The notes under the pieces: generated by a model
The model's input: the letters and a program-made list of their open reading frames with translations, nothing else
Database searches by the model: none
What the model was told of the DNA's origin: nothing
Shown: piece after piece, positions 34,842 through 43,784 of the stretch
Layout: each line of letters opens with the position of its first letter
Numbering within the stretch: position 1 is the stretch's first letter
Position numbers and translations under genes: made by a program
Source of the DNA: M0108 sp044228795
GTDB taxonomy: Bacteria; Pseudomonadota; Gammaproteobacteria; Chromatiales; Chromatiaceae
Reading direction: 5' to 3'
NCBI GenBank assembly: GCA_044228795.1
Contig: JBGAUE010000001.1
Location: 124,001 to 188,000, forward strand
Length of the DNA stretch: 64,000 bases

Positions 34842-37096
34842 CGGCAATCCCTGCGCCACCGCCAACCGAAGGGGGCGGTGACCTGGACGATTTGCTCCTC
34901 GATCCGCTGGCGCTTGCGCAGGCGGGCGGCCTCCAGGAGCATCCGCCCGGCCCAGAAATAGATGTTGTGCTCGCTGACCAGGGCACGCATCAGGTGCATC
35001 CGTTCCCGCCGTTGCTCCCGCGGCATCAGGAGGGCACGATGGATCGCCTCGCCCATGGCCCCAATGTCGTAGGGATTGATGATCAGGGCCTCCAACAGTT
35101 CGCGGGAGACGCCGGCGAAACTGCTCAAGACCAGCACCCCGTCATCGTCGTCGCGAGCGGCGACGAACTCCTTGGCCACCAGATTCATCCCGTCGTGCAG
35201 GCTGGAGACCAGACAGAGGTCCGCGGCCCGGAACAGGGTGAAGACCTGGTCGGGCTCATGGTGCCGGGCGACCAGCACAATGGGAAGCCAGCCAGGTCGA
35301 CCGAAACGCTGATTGACCTGGGTGGCGACGGCCTCGGCCTCTGCATGGGTCTGGCGATAGGCCGGCAGGCTACTGCGGGTCGGGGCGGCGATTTGCAACA
35401 GGGTAAAGCGGCCGATCCACTCCGGATGGTTTTCGAGCAGGTTTTCCACGGCGCGAAAGCGGTCGGCAATACCTTTGGTGTAGTCGAAGCGCTCGACACC
35501 TACCGCCAGCAGGACATCGGGTCCAAGATCATAGTCCCGGCGCACCTTTTCGCGGCATTCTGCCATCGACGGCTGACCGACGAGCGCGGTGGGCGGCCAC
35601 TCAATCGAGATCGGATAGGGCCTAACCAGGGTGGACCGGCCGGCGGTACGGGCGGTGCTATGTTCCCGGTCGATGCGGCACTCCAGGAGGTGATCCACCG
35701 AGTCCAGAAAGTTCAGGCAATGGAACTGGGTATGGAAGCCTAGGATGGAACTGCCCAGCAACCCCTGCAGGATCTCCTCCCGCCAGGGGCAGATGCCGAA
35801 GACCTCGGGGTTGGGCCAGGGGATATGCCAGAAGGTGATGATGGTGGCGCCGGGCAGTCGCTCGCGGACCATCTGGGGCAACAGGGCAAAGTGATAGTCC
35901 TGCACCAGCACCAGCGGGTTGGGGGATTTGGCCTCATCCACCACGGCGTCGGCAAACTTGCGATTCACCGCCACATACTGATCCCAGTCGGAGTCGCGAA
36001 AGATCGGGCGCACGAAGACAATATGACACAGGGGCCAGAGCCCCTCGTTCGCCAGGCCGTAGTAGTAACCCTCCTGCTCCTTATCCGAGAGCCAGACCCG
36101 TCGGAGGGTATAGGCGGGGGCCTCCGGGGGAACCTGGATATGATCTTGCTGATCCACCGTCTCCGCGTCCGCCGAGCCGCTGCCGTGGGCAATCCAGGTC
36201 CCGCCACAGGCCCGGGTGATGGGTTCCAGGGCGGTCACCAAGCCGCTTGCCGGGCGCTGGACCAGGATAGTGTCACCCTCGCGGTTGTGGATGTAGGGTT
36301 CCCGGTTGGAGACCACCATCACCTCAGTCCCCGGGAGTTCCGATTTAAGCAAAGTTCGGAGGGTTTCTGCGGTCCAATCCACCCGAATGGCCTCGGAGAT
36401 CCCGCGTGGCAAGTCCAGGTCGCGGAGCATCTCGCGCATCTCGCTGACCAACCGCGCGATCTCCGGCTCGGGCGCGCGCCCTGGCGCATCCCGGGTGTTG
36501 CTCGGGGTTAACCCCTGGCGCACCGCTCGCACCCACCTTCGGAGCGTAAACCGCGCGACAATGATGGTGAGCCCCGCAATGAGCAGCCCTAGCGCGGCGA
36601 GAAAGACGGTCAGATAGCGCTCTACGTTGGTGCTGCGCCGCTCAATGAAGCTGAGGTCATGGACGATCACCAGATCGCCCAGTCGGGTACCCTCGTCGTT
36701 GAGGGCAAAGGCCGCGGTGAGGACAGTCCCGGCGTTCAGTGATTCGACCTTGAAAACCGGTGCCGCGGCTGCCGCATCCGCCGGCCTCACGGGGCATCCC
36801 AGGGACAGGGGCCAGGTGGCCGAGCGGTGGATCAGGCGGCCATCAGGCGCGCACAGGCCTACCGCCAGCAGGCGCTCATCCTGAGCAATGCGCTGAAAGA
36901 CCACGTCGATCCGCGGGCCGGCGGAATCCTCCGCCAAACTCACGACCGTATCCTGGACGGCATCGAAGACCAACTGAGAGCGCATCTCTACGTCGGTGCG
37001 AAACCACTGCTGCATCAGCTCGTGGAGGAGTGGCGTGGTTCCCCACGCAATGCCAACCAATACTAGCAGCAGCGGCACCAGGAACCGCAGTGCCAT
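34838..37096 (-). CDS. otsA: Membrane-anchored trehalose-6-phosphate synthase with N-terminal sensor-like region
   Basis: The GT20 domain makes trehalose-6-phosphate from UDP-glucose and glucose-6-phosphate. It fills residues about 258-740, with VMVVSNREPYIHN at its start, VQDYHFALLPQMVRE in the middle and the VGVERFDYTKGI donor-site motif. Before it lie a transmembrane helix at the very N-terminus, about 140 probably periplasmic residues, a second helix (about 161-183) and a HAMP-like linker. Ordinary OtsA is soluble and about 470 residues, so this is a fusion. The start is uncertain: ATG at 37096 is chosen, GTG at 37141 is possible, and a GGAGG sits eight bases before a TTG at 37102. Function of the sensor part is inferred. 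Confidence 0.9.
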   Translation of the reverse strand: MALRFLVPLLLVLVGIAWGTTPLLHELMQQWFRTDVEMRSQLVFDAVQDTVVSLAEDSAGPRIDVVFQRIAQDERLLAVGLCAPDGRLIHRSATWPLSLGCPVRPADAAAAAPVFKVESLNAGTVLTAAFALNDEGTRLGDLVIVHDLSFIERRSTNVERYLTVFLAALGLLIAGLTIIVARFTLRRWVRAVRQGLTPSNTRDAPGRAPEPEIARLVSEMREMLRDLDLPRGISEAIRVDWTAETLRTLLKSELPGTEVMVVSNREPYIHNREGDTILVQRPASGLVTALEPITRACGGTWIAHGSGSADAETVDQQDHIQVPPEAPAYTLRRVWLSDKEQEGYYYGLANEGLWPLCHIVFVRPIFRDSDWDQYVAVNRKFADAVVDEAKSPNPLVLVQDYHFALLPQMVRERLPGATIITFWHIPWPNPEVFGICPWREEILQGLLGSSILGFHTQFHCLNFLDSVDHLLECRIDREHSTARTAGRSTLVRPYPISIEWPPTALVGQPSMAECREKVRRDYDLGPDVLLAVGVERFDYTKGIADRFRAVENLLENHPEWIGRFTLLQIAAPTRSSLPAYRQTHAEAEAVATQVNQRFGRPGWLPIVLVARHHEPDQVFTLFRAADLCLVSSLHDGMNLVAKEFVAARDDDDGVLVLSSFAGVSRELLEALIINPYDIGAMGEAIHRALLMPREQRRERMHLMRALVSEHNIYFWAGRMLLEAARLRKRQRIEEQIVQVTAPFGWRWRRDCR

Positions 37097-37292
37097 ACGC
37101 AATTTCAGTACCTCCGGAAAATCGCCAGGGCCACCAGGCACGAAAGGTTGGCTGAACAGGGTAACATAGTGGCACCAGGTTTCGCCCTACTTCCAGGGCT
37201 ACCGAACAGGGCTGAATCCTTCTAGCCAAGATTCACTGCTTTGGCGTGCAGTTGTCCTCAATTCTGAACACCGCCCCGCAGCACGGGTATAA

Positions 37293-37476
37293 GGCGACGA
37301 AGTAACCGCCACGAGTTCGAACCTGCGCCAGGTAGTCCTGCAACCCGTCGCCGCATCCGAAAAGGCGCATTTCCAGAGCCTGATGACGACCCATCACGAT
37401 CGGGCGCCTTGCCGCAGATCGGCCCCACCCTCTGGTATGTCGCCACCTGGCAGGGCCAGTGGCTGACGTTGCTGAA
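37293..37476 (+). pseudogene. Broken DUF4338/DruA-like gene fragment
   Basis: No long open frame covers this stretch, but translating it piecewise shows a degraded N-terminal part of a DUF4338 (DruA-like, often transposase-linked) protein. Frame one reads LRQVVLQPVAASEKAHFQSLMTTHH up to 37397. A frameshift lies between 37398 and 37411. The other frame then reads LPQIGPTLWYVATWQGQW followed by LTLL, the known HHYLGxLPxIGxTLWYVA block of the family. Homology stops at about 37474, eight bases from the cadA stop. The remainder of the gene is missing. I place the family from memory, so a profile search is needed. It marks one edge of the lower-GC cadA segment. Bases 37097-37292 hold no feature I can support. 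Confidence 0.55.
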
Positions 37477-37481
37477 TCGCG

Positions 37482-39746
37482 CTAATGGCGCAACAGTCGC
37501 AAGCCATTGACGACGACCAATAAGCTGGCTCCCATATCCGCAAACACGGCCATCCACATCGTTCCGTGGCCTGCCAATGTCAAAGCAAGAAATACGGCCT
37601 TGATCCCCAACGCCAGTAGGATGTTTTGAATCAATACAGCATGGGTTTCGCGGGACAGCTTTACGAAGCGCGGTAGCTTGCGCAGGTCGTCATCCATCAA
37701 GGCAACATCCGCCGTTTCAATAGCCGTGTCAGTGCCCGCAGCACCCATGGCAAAGCCAATGTCTGAGCGCGCCAGAGCAGGTGCATCATTGATGCCGTCG
37801 CCCACCATGCCCACAGCACCGCCTTTACCGAGTTTGTTTTCAATCGCTTTGAGCTTGTCGTCTGGCAGCAAGTCGCCAAGAGCTTCATCAATGCCAACGT
37901 GCGCAGCAATCGCCCGCGCCGTATGGGCGTTGTCACCCGTCAGCATGACCGTCTTGATACCCAGTGCATGAAGTTCAGCAATAGCTTGTCGGCTGCTGTC
38001 TTTCACCGTGTCGGCGACCGCAAAAAGTCCATGCGCACTCTGGTCGTCGGTCAACAAGATGACCGATTTCCCCTGTTCTTCAAGAGCTGACAAGCGGGCT
38101 TCCAGTTCATCAGAACAGCGACCTTGTTCGTGAATTAGGCGGTGATTGCCCAAGTGATAGACCTTGCCGTCCATCATTCCTTTGGTGCCGCGTCCAGGGA
38201 GTGCCTCAAACCCCTCCACACTACGAATCTCAACACCGTCGCGTTTGGCTGCGTCAGTCAAGGCACGTGATATCGGGTGATCCGAGTGCATCGCCAGACT
38301 GGCAGCCAAGGTGCGAACTTCCGTGTTTCCCCAACCATTCAACACCAGGAAATCGGTCTGCACAGGCTTGCCGTGGGTAATCGTTCCGGTCTTGTCCAGT
38401 GCCAGCCATGCTAGCTTGCGTCCCTCTTCCAGGTAGACACCGCCTTTTATAAGGATGCCTTGGCGTGCAGCGGCGGCAAGGCCGCTCACGATGGTGACGG
38501 GAGTTGAAATTACCAACGCACATGGGCATGCAATCACCAGCAGTACCAACGCCTTGTATATCCAGCTGAACCAGTCACCACCCAGCAGCAACGGCGGCAG
38601 GATGGCGACCACCAAAGCAATGGCAAAGACCACCGGGGTGTAAACGCGTGCAAACTGATCGACAAACCGTTGTGTCGGTGCTCTTGCACCTTGCGCTTCC
38701 TCCACCGCGTGAATGATGCGCGCCAGCGTACTGTCACCCGCCGCAGCCGTCACAATGTACTCAAATGAACCGGATTCGTTGATTGTTCCGGCAAATACGG
38801 CATCACCTTCGGCCTTCTCCACAGGCAAACTTTCACCCGTAATCGGGGCCTGATTGACCGTGGAACGTCCATTGACAATAGTTCCATCCAGAGCAATGCG
38901 TTCTCCGGGTTTGACACGCACACGTGCATTGACGGCAACCGACTTTGCAGTGACCTCACGCCAAGTGCCGTCAACCTGCAAGACATTGGCACGTTCTGGG
39001 GCCAATTGCATCAGACCTTTGATGGCATTGCGTGCCCTGTCGAGCGACTTGGCCTCGATCAACTCCGCAATCGTAAACAGCACCATGACCATTGCGGCTT
39101 CCGGCCACTGGCCGAGCAAAAGCGCGCCTGTAACGGCAATGCTCATCAGTGCGTTGATGTTCAGTTTGCCGTTGCGAATGGCAATCCAGCCTTTCTTGTA
39201 GGTGGTAATGCCACAGGCCAGGACCGCCACCATCGCCAGTACGGCAACTACCCACGTGGGAAAACCAACCCAATGGGCGGCCTCTGATCCCATAGCCACA
39301 ACGCCTGCCAGCGCGAGCGGCCACCAAGGCTTCGCTGGCTCTGGTGCTGGCTCGGCCTGAACCGAAGCGTTCCCGGCAACCTCCGGCGTGAAACCCAAGG
39401 AGCGAACCGCCTCCAGAATCGGTTCAATGACCGCAGGCTCATGCGTCACCGTCAGCACCCGCTGCATCAGGTTAAAATCCATACCCGCTACGCCAGCCAT
39501 GCCACCCAGCTTCTTGCGCAACAGCGCTTCTTCGGTAGGGCAGTCCATCTGCATGATGCGGATTGGTGTTTGTACCCGGCCCCCGCTAATAACCGCTTTT
39601 CCTAGCGCAGCAGGTATCGGAGTGGCTTCACTGCTGCTGCAAGACGTGCTGCATGAGAACGCCGGCAGCGCAGGTGCCGCGCAGCATGAAGCATTGTCAT
39701 GCCCATGGTCATGGTTGGTCGAATGGTGCTTGTGTGTGGAGGACAT
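37482..39746 (-). CDS. cadA: Heavy metal P1B-type ATPase (Cd2+/Zn2+/Pb2+ exporter)
   Basis: This inner membrane pump exports divalent soft metals. The 754 residues begin with a His/Cys-rich tail (HKHHSTNHDHGHDNASCC), then a heavy-metal-associated-like domain whose usual C-x-x-C is replaced by MQMDCPTEE. The TGES actuator loop, the CPC motif in the metal channel, the phosphorylated DKTGT and GDGINDAPAL hinge are all intact. Two 60-base lines I counted are 58% and 52% GC, against 63% for a line in otsA, and codon use is different, so it is probably acquired. No cadR/merR regulator gene is adjacent. Close relatives by pattern are in Betaproteobacteria, but I cannot confirm that here. Confidence 0.94.
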   Translation of the reverse strand: MSSTHKHHSTNHDHGHDNASCCAAPALPAFSCSTSCSSSEATPIPAALGKAVISGGRVQTPIRIMQMDCPTEEALLRKKLGGMAGVAGMDFNLMQRVLTVTHEPAVIEPILEAVRSLGFTPEVAGNASVQAEPAPEPAKPWWPLALAGVVAMGSEAAHWVGFPTWVVAVLAMVAVLACGITTYKKGWIAIRNGKLNINALMSIAVTGALLLGQWPEAAMVMVLFTIAELIEAKSLDRARNAIKGLMQLAPERANVLQVDGTWREVTAKSVAVNARVRVKPGERIALDGTIVNGRSTVNQAPITGESLPVEKAEGDAVFAGTINESGSFEYIVTAAAGDSTLARIIHAVEEAQGARAPTQRFVDQFARVYTPVVFAIALVVAILPPLLLGGDWFSWIYKALVLLVIACPCALVISTPVTIVSGLAAAARQGILIKGGVYLEEGRKLAWLALDKTGTITHGKPVQTDFLVLNGWGNTEVRTLAASLAMHSDHPISRALTDAAKRDGVEIRSVEGFEALPGRGTKGMMDGKVYHLGNHRLIHEQGRCSDELEARLSALEEQGKSVILLTDDQSAHGLFAVADTVKDSSRQAIAELHALGIKTVMLTGDNAHTARAIAAHVGIDEALGDLLPDDKLKAIENKLGKGGAVGMVGDGINDAPALARSDIGFAMGAAGTDTAIETADVALMDDDLRKLPRFVKLSRETHAVLIQNILLALGIKAVFLALTLAGHGTMWMAVFADMGASLLVVVNGLRLLRH

Positions 39747-39783
39747 GGCGTGTTCTGGAAATTAATTCACCTCATTACACAAC

Positions 39784-39799
39784 CTGAAGCAGACTACAG
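39784..39799 (-). promoter_or_regulatory. Candidate MerR-type operator of the metal ATPase gene
   Basis: An imperfect dyad, CTGAAG-CAGA-CTACAG, lies 38 bases before the cadA ATG. On the minus strand it sits just after a TTGCGG that could be a -35, the position where MerR/CadR/ZntR proteins bind. The -10 is not convincing. Confidence 0.35.
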
Positions 39800-39910
39800 C
39801 GCCGCAACGGGCGTCTGGTGTTCGACGCTCTGCGCATGACCGAGAACTCCAGACGCCGCCCGTCGGTCCGGTTCGCGCCGGTGGGCTAGAACGGACTTGC
39901 CGAATTATCC

Positions 39911-41884
39911 TCAGAACCCCACGGACGCCCCTTGCTCCGTGAGCCAATAAAACCGACCGGGGGGAATCTCCAGCCGACCATCGGACAGGGCAGGGCAATG
40001 GCCGCTGGCCAGGTCCTGGACCTGGCCGACGCGAAAATAACCCCGTTTGCTCAAGCTTTCCAGGTCCAGGTCTTGCGGGGCGACATCAAAATTGGCGACC
40101 ACCAGTATGCTATTCGCCTGAAGGGCGGGGTGGGTGCGTAGGAAGGCGAACAGGTGTGGATTTTCCACCTCGATCAGTTCCCGGTTGTTGAAATCGGCGA
40201 AGGCGGGGGTGGTCTTGCGCACCGCGATTAGATGCTTGAGTCCGTCGAAGATGCGCTGCTCTGGCGTTCCGCGGTTGCGGCGCTGCTCGGCACGTTCCCA
40301 ATCGATGCGGGGACGGTGGACCCAACGGGAATCGCCAGCCTTGGTGGCGTCATCGAGGAAGGAATCGTCATTGCGGGTGCCGATCTCGTCACCGTACCAG
40401 AGCAGCGGGATGCCGCCGAACGAGAGGATCATGGCGTGTAGGGTGAGGATCAGATCGATGGCGTCGTTGATGGCTGCCGGGTCTTGATGTTCCAGGGCGA
40501 CCTCAAGCCCCGCGAGGGAGGCGAGTGCCCCGGCGATCCGGGCATCGCCGGTTTTGAGGTTGACGCCGAAGGGCCGGCCCCGTGCGGGTGAGTCGTCGAA
40601 CCGGCCGGTGAACCAATCGATCAGAAAGCGCCGGTGGGCGTGGGGGTCATAACCGCAGGCGCGGATGTCACCGTCGTCGTAGCCCAGGCCAATGTCATCG
40701 TGGCAGCGAATGTAGTTGAGCCAGGTAGCCCGATCCAGCTTGTTCGGCAGGCTCTTCAGGCCCTGAGTCAGCAGCCGGGCGTTCTTGGTGGCCACCCCGT
40801 CCCACAGGAGCGCCATAAAGGTGGCGTTGTAGGCGATCTCGCATTCCTTGGCGATCACCGCATCCTCCCCGAAGTACTTGATGATCTCCAGAGGGGCGAC
40901 GATGGCCTCGGCAATGAAGAGTACGCCGGGGGCCACCACCTGACAGCAGTCCTTCATCATCTGCAGGATCAGATGGGCCTCGCGCTGATTCTGGCAGCTG
41001 GTGCCAATCTTTTTCCACAGGAAGGCGACCGCGTCCAGACGAATGATGTCGGCGCCGCGGTTGGCCCAAAACAGGATGATGTCCACCATCTCGATGAACA
41101 CCGCGGGATTCGTGTAGTTCAGATCCCATTGATAGCTGTTAAAAACCGTCATGACCCAGCGGGCCATCTGCTCGTCCCAGGTAAAGTTCCCGGGTGAGGT
41201 TTCCGGGAAGATCTCCAGCATGGTCTCCTCGAAGATGTCCGGCAGGTCTCGGTTGAGAAAGCAAAAATAGAAGTCTTGGTAGGCCGGATCCCCCGCGCGG
41301 GCCTGTTGGGCCCAGGGGTGCTCGTCGGAGGTGTGGTTTACCACCACGTCCAACGCAAGCAACATGCCACGCTTGCGCATAGCGGCGCCGAGATCGCAGA
41401 GGTCGTTCAGGGTGCCGGCGCGAGGGTCGATATCGCGGAAGTTGCTTACTGCATAGCCGCCGTCACTGGCGCCCTGGGGGCATTTGAGGATCGGCATGAC
41501 ATGAACCATGTTGACGCCCAACTCGGAGAGGTAGGGCAGCCGCTCCGCGAGTCCTTTGAGATCACCAGCGAAGCCGTCCGTATAGAGCGCCATGCCCACC
41601 CACTCCTGGGACAGGAACCAGGTGTGATCTTCCTCCCGAGCCATGTCGATCTGCCTGAGCGGCGGCGGGCGGTCGATATAGGCCTGGGCCAGCCGCTCGG
41701 TGAGATGGACCATCTGCTCCTTAAAGTCCGGCCGGCGACCGTAGAGTTGCTGGAACAGGGTGTGGATAGCGTAGAAGTTGGCGCCGAGTCGGGTGTAGAA
41801 ATGGCGCAAGTCCTCGGCCTCAATCTCGGGACGGAATTCGTCCAGGATGTCGTTGAGCAGGGCGTGTGAAACTTGTTCGTACAT
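39911..41884 (-). CDS. ams: Amylosucrase (GH13)
   Basis: Amylosucrase transfers glucose from sucrose to a glucan and releases fructose. The 657 residues match the family in length and in the all-helical N-terminal domain. The nucleophile is in RLDAVAFLWKKIGTSC (near residue 285), the acid/base in FIAEAIVAP (near 330), and RCHDDIGLGY holds the transition-state Asp. The absence of a signal peptide makes it cytoplasmic. It is the last of four sucrose genes on this strand, 73 bases after fructokinase. The grouping with sps, spp and fruK is known from halotolerant methanotrophs. The activity could also be sucrose hydrolysis. Confidence 0.93.
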   Translation of the reverse strand: MYEQVSHALLNDILDEFRPEIEAEDLRHFYTRLGANFYAIHTLFQQLYGRRPDFKEQMVHLTERLAQAYIDRPPPLRQIDMAREEDHTWFLSQEWVGMALYTDGFAGDLKGLAERLPYLSELGVNMVHVMPILKCPQGASDGGYAVSNFRDIDPRAGTLNDLCDLGAAMRKRGMLLALDVVVNHTSDEHPWAQQARAGDPAYQDFYFCFLNRDLPDIFEETMLEIFPETSPGNFTWDEQMARWVMTVFNSYQWDLNYTNPAVFIEMVDIILFWANRGADIIRLDAVAFLWKKIGTSCQNQREAHLILQMMKDCCQVVAPGVLFIAEAIVAPLEIIKYFGEDAVIAKECEIAYNATFMALLWDGVATKNARLLTQGLKSLPNKLDRATWLNYIRCHDDIGLGYDDGDIRACGYDPHAHRRFLIDWFTGRFDDSPARGRPFGVNLKTGDARIAGALASLAGLEVALEHQDPAAINDAIDLILTLHAMILSFGGIPLLWYGDEIGTRNDDSFLDDATKAGDSRWVHRPRIDWERAEQRRNRGTPEQRIFDGLKHLIAVRKTTPAFADFNNRELIEVENPHLFAFLRTHPALQANSILVVANFDVAPQDLDLESLSKRGYFRVGQVQDLASGHCPALSDGRLEIPPGRFYWLTEQGASVGF

Positions 41885-41957
41885 GGGCGCTTGTGGTCAC
41901 TTGGCGGTTGTCGGGATAGGGAGTTATTGGGGTGTAGAGACGGCCCAGGGCGGCTGC

Positions 41958-42863
41958 CTATGACTCCCGTTCCAGGCCCCATTGATCGATGAAGGGCTTG
42001 TAGAGGCTCGGGTCGGCGGCAGTGGCACCACGCTGGCCGACGACGCGAGCAGCGAAGGATTGGGCACGCTCCAGTGTGGTGCCCAGTGGCCAACTGCGCC
42101 GTATGCCCAGGATGGAGACGGCAGCGAAGGCGTCACCGGCACCGACAACGTCCACCACCTGGATATCGGTTGGGGGGGCGACGGTCACCGGGGGGGCCGC
42201 GGCGGTCAGACCGAGCGCCCCTTTGGCACCCAGGGTGAGGATCAGCCCCTGGAGGCCGTGGGTCTCCACGAAGGTCGAGGCGCGGGCCTGCAGATCCCCT
42301 TGGGTTTGGGATCCGCCGGCGCCGGACAGGAGGTCCAGCTCATCACGATTCAGCTTGACCCAATCCGCGTTGTCCACTAGGGCGAGGACCTGCTCCAGGC
42401 TCCACCAGGGATCGCGGAGATTGACATCAAGGAAGACACGTTCCGGCACCCCGATCTTGATGGCCTCCAGGGTCAGGGCCGACACAGGTCCGCGCAGGGC
42501 AAGGGTGCCGTGGTAGAGGAAATCGCAGCTCAGTCCGCTACGCGGCGGCTGGATGTGGTCGTAGGCGCGCCCGGGGACGATGTCATAGGTCGGCTCGCCG
42601 TCGATCAGGGTAATGGTCACCTCGCCGGTGGGATGATCCGGGTCGGTGTCCAGCCCCCGCAGGTCCATCCCCCAGTCGCGCATGGCCGCGCGGATCTGGC
42701 TGCCGCGTGCATCGTCGCCCACGGCGCTTTTGAAATACGGCTGCTCCCCGAAGGCGTTGAGGTGCCAGGCGACGTTGAAGGGGGCACCGCCGAGCACGGC
42801 ATGGCCGTCGGGAAACTGGTCGAACAGGACTTCTCCGAAGACACAGATGGATTTTTGGCGCAT
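41958..42863 (-). CDS. fruK: Fructokinase (PfkB family)
   Basis: This ribokinase-family sugar kinase phosphorylates the fructose released by amylosucrase. The 301 residues include the N-terminal GGAPFNVAWHL pattern and VVDVVGAGDAFAA near the C-terminus, the PfkB signature 2 with the catalytic Asp. FLDVNLRDPWW and DWVKLNRDEL in the middle are typical of fructokinases. It lies between the spp and amylosucrase genes with gaps of 87 and 73 bases. The gene name follows the methanotroph convention. Confidence 0.9.
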   Translation of the reverse strand: MRQKSICVFGEVLFDQFPDGHAVLGGAPFNVAWHLNAFGEQPYFKSAVGDDARGSQIRAAMRDWGMDLRGLDTDPDHPTGEVTITLIDGEPTYDIVPGRAYDHIQPPRSGLSCDFLYHGTLALRGPVSALTLEAIKIGVPERVFLDVNLRDPWWSLEQVLALVDNADWVKLNRDELDLLSGAGGSQTQGDLQARASTFVETHGLQGLILTLGAKGALGLTAAAPPVTVAPPTDIQVVDVVGAGDAFAAVSILGIRRSWPLGTTLERAQSFAARVVGQRGATAADPSLYKPFIDQWGLERES

Positions 42864-42950
42864 GGGTCGGTTTCGCGAATACTTACAGTGGGGGATGGGG
42901 CCGGTTGGGTAGCCAGGCGAAGTCGCGCGGGAGGCGGCGAGTCGTCTGGA

Positions 42951-43784
42951 TCAGGGCATCGGCAGCAGGTCCGGCCGGAAATGGGCGATTCCCTCTAGAA
43001 TACCCGCGCTGTAGTTCCCGTTCATCCCGTACCAACCTCCGACGGCCTCATAGAGCCGCTCCGGGTGGCCCTGGGCCTCGGCCAGGCGTTGTGCCTCGGC
43101 TCGTACCGCCGGATGCCCGTTGGCGACCAGTACCGAGGGGATGGGGCTCACCAGCACCTCCAGGTCGTTCCCGCTGTCGCCGGCGAACAGGGTGGTGGCT
43201 TCGTTGTGGCCAGTGAGCTCCATGAGAAAGATCACCGCATGATATTTGGTGGCCCCCTCGGGAAGGACGTCCAGGAGCCCGACGCCGGCGGCCTCGTCGA
43301 TGCTCCAGACGAGGCTCGCATGAATGCCGGTGGGTGCCAGACGCTCGCGCATCCGGGTGATGAGAAACCCGGGGTCCAGGTCCACGCTCGTGTAGTAGCT
43401 CAGCTTGAAACGGTTCTGCTTCGACGCTTCCTGGAGCCTAAGCTCCGGAAGGTCACCGAACAGGGCGGCGATGCCGACTCGGTTGGCGCCTCCCCAGTCG
43501 GCTCCGATGAGCGCCTGCCATTCCAAGACCTGTGTCCAAGTCCCGGCCCTGACCCGATAGACGCTGGTTCCTACGTCGCCGATCACATAGTCGGGCAGGG
43601 GCAGGTCGTAGCCACTAATAGCCTGTTCGACTAGGGCGCGGTGGCGACCCGTCACGTAAGCTAGGGTGACCTCGTCTCGAGCCGCAAAACGACCGAAGCG
43701 CTCCCGTGCCCCCGGCGTCTCGGGCTCAGCCCCGTTGGGGATCAGGGTGCGGTCCAGGTCAGTACAGAGTAGGAGTGGCCTCAT
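42951..43784 (-). CDS. spp: Sucrose-6-phosphate phosphatase
   Basis: This HAD-type phosphatase removes the phosphate from sucrose-6-phosphate, the last step of sucrose synthesis. The nucleophile motif is CTDLDRTLIP near residue 8, TGRH at about 46 and GDSGNDLEVL near 200. The 277 residues match bacterial and cyanobacterial SPP. Its ATG overlaps the sps stop by four bases, so the synthase and phosphatase are made together. Sucrose made here is probably a compatible solute. Confidence 0.93.
   Translation of the reverse strand: MRPLLLCTDLDRTLIPNGAEPETPGARERFGRFAARDEVTLAYVTGRHRALVEQAISGYDLPLPDYVIGDVGTSVYRVRAGTWTQVLEWQALIGADWGGANRVGIAALFGDLPELRLQEASKQNRFKLSYYTSVDLDPGFLITRMRERLAPTGIHASLVWSIDEAAGVGLLDVLPEGATKYHAVIFLMELTGHNEATTLFAGDSGNDLEVLVSPIPSVLVANGHPAVRAEAQRLAEAQGHPERLYEAVGGWYGMNGNYSAGILEGIAHFRPDLLPMP

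Noticed and set aside
37258..37557. 99-codon minus-strand frame downstream of cadA
   Set aside because: It overlaps the cadA end in another frame and has no family pattern; the plus-strand remnant explains the region better.
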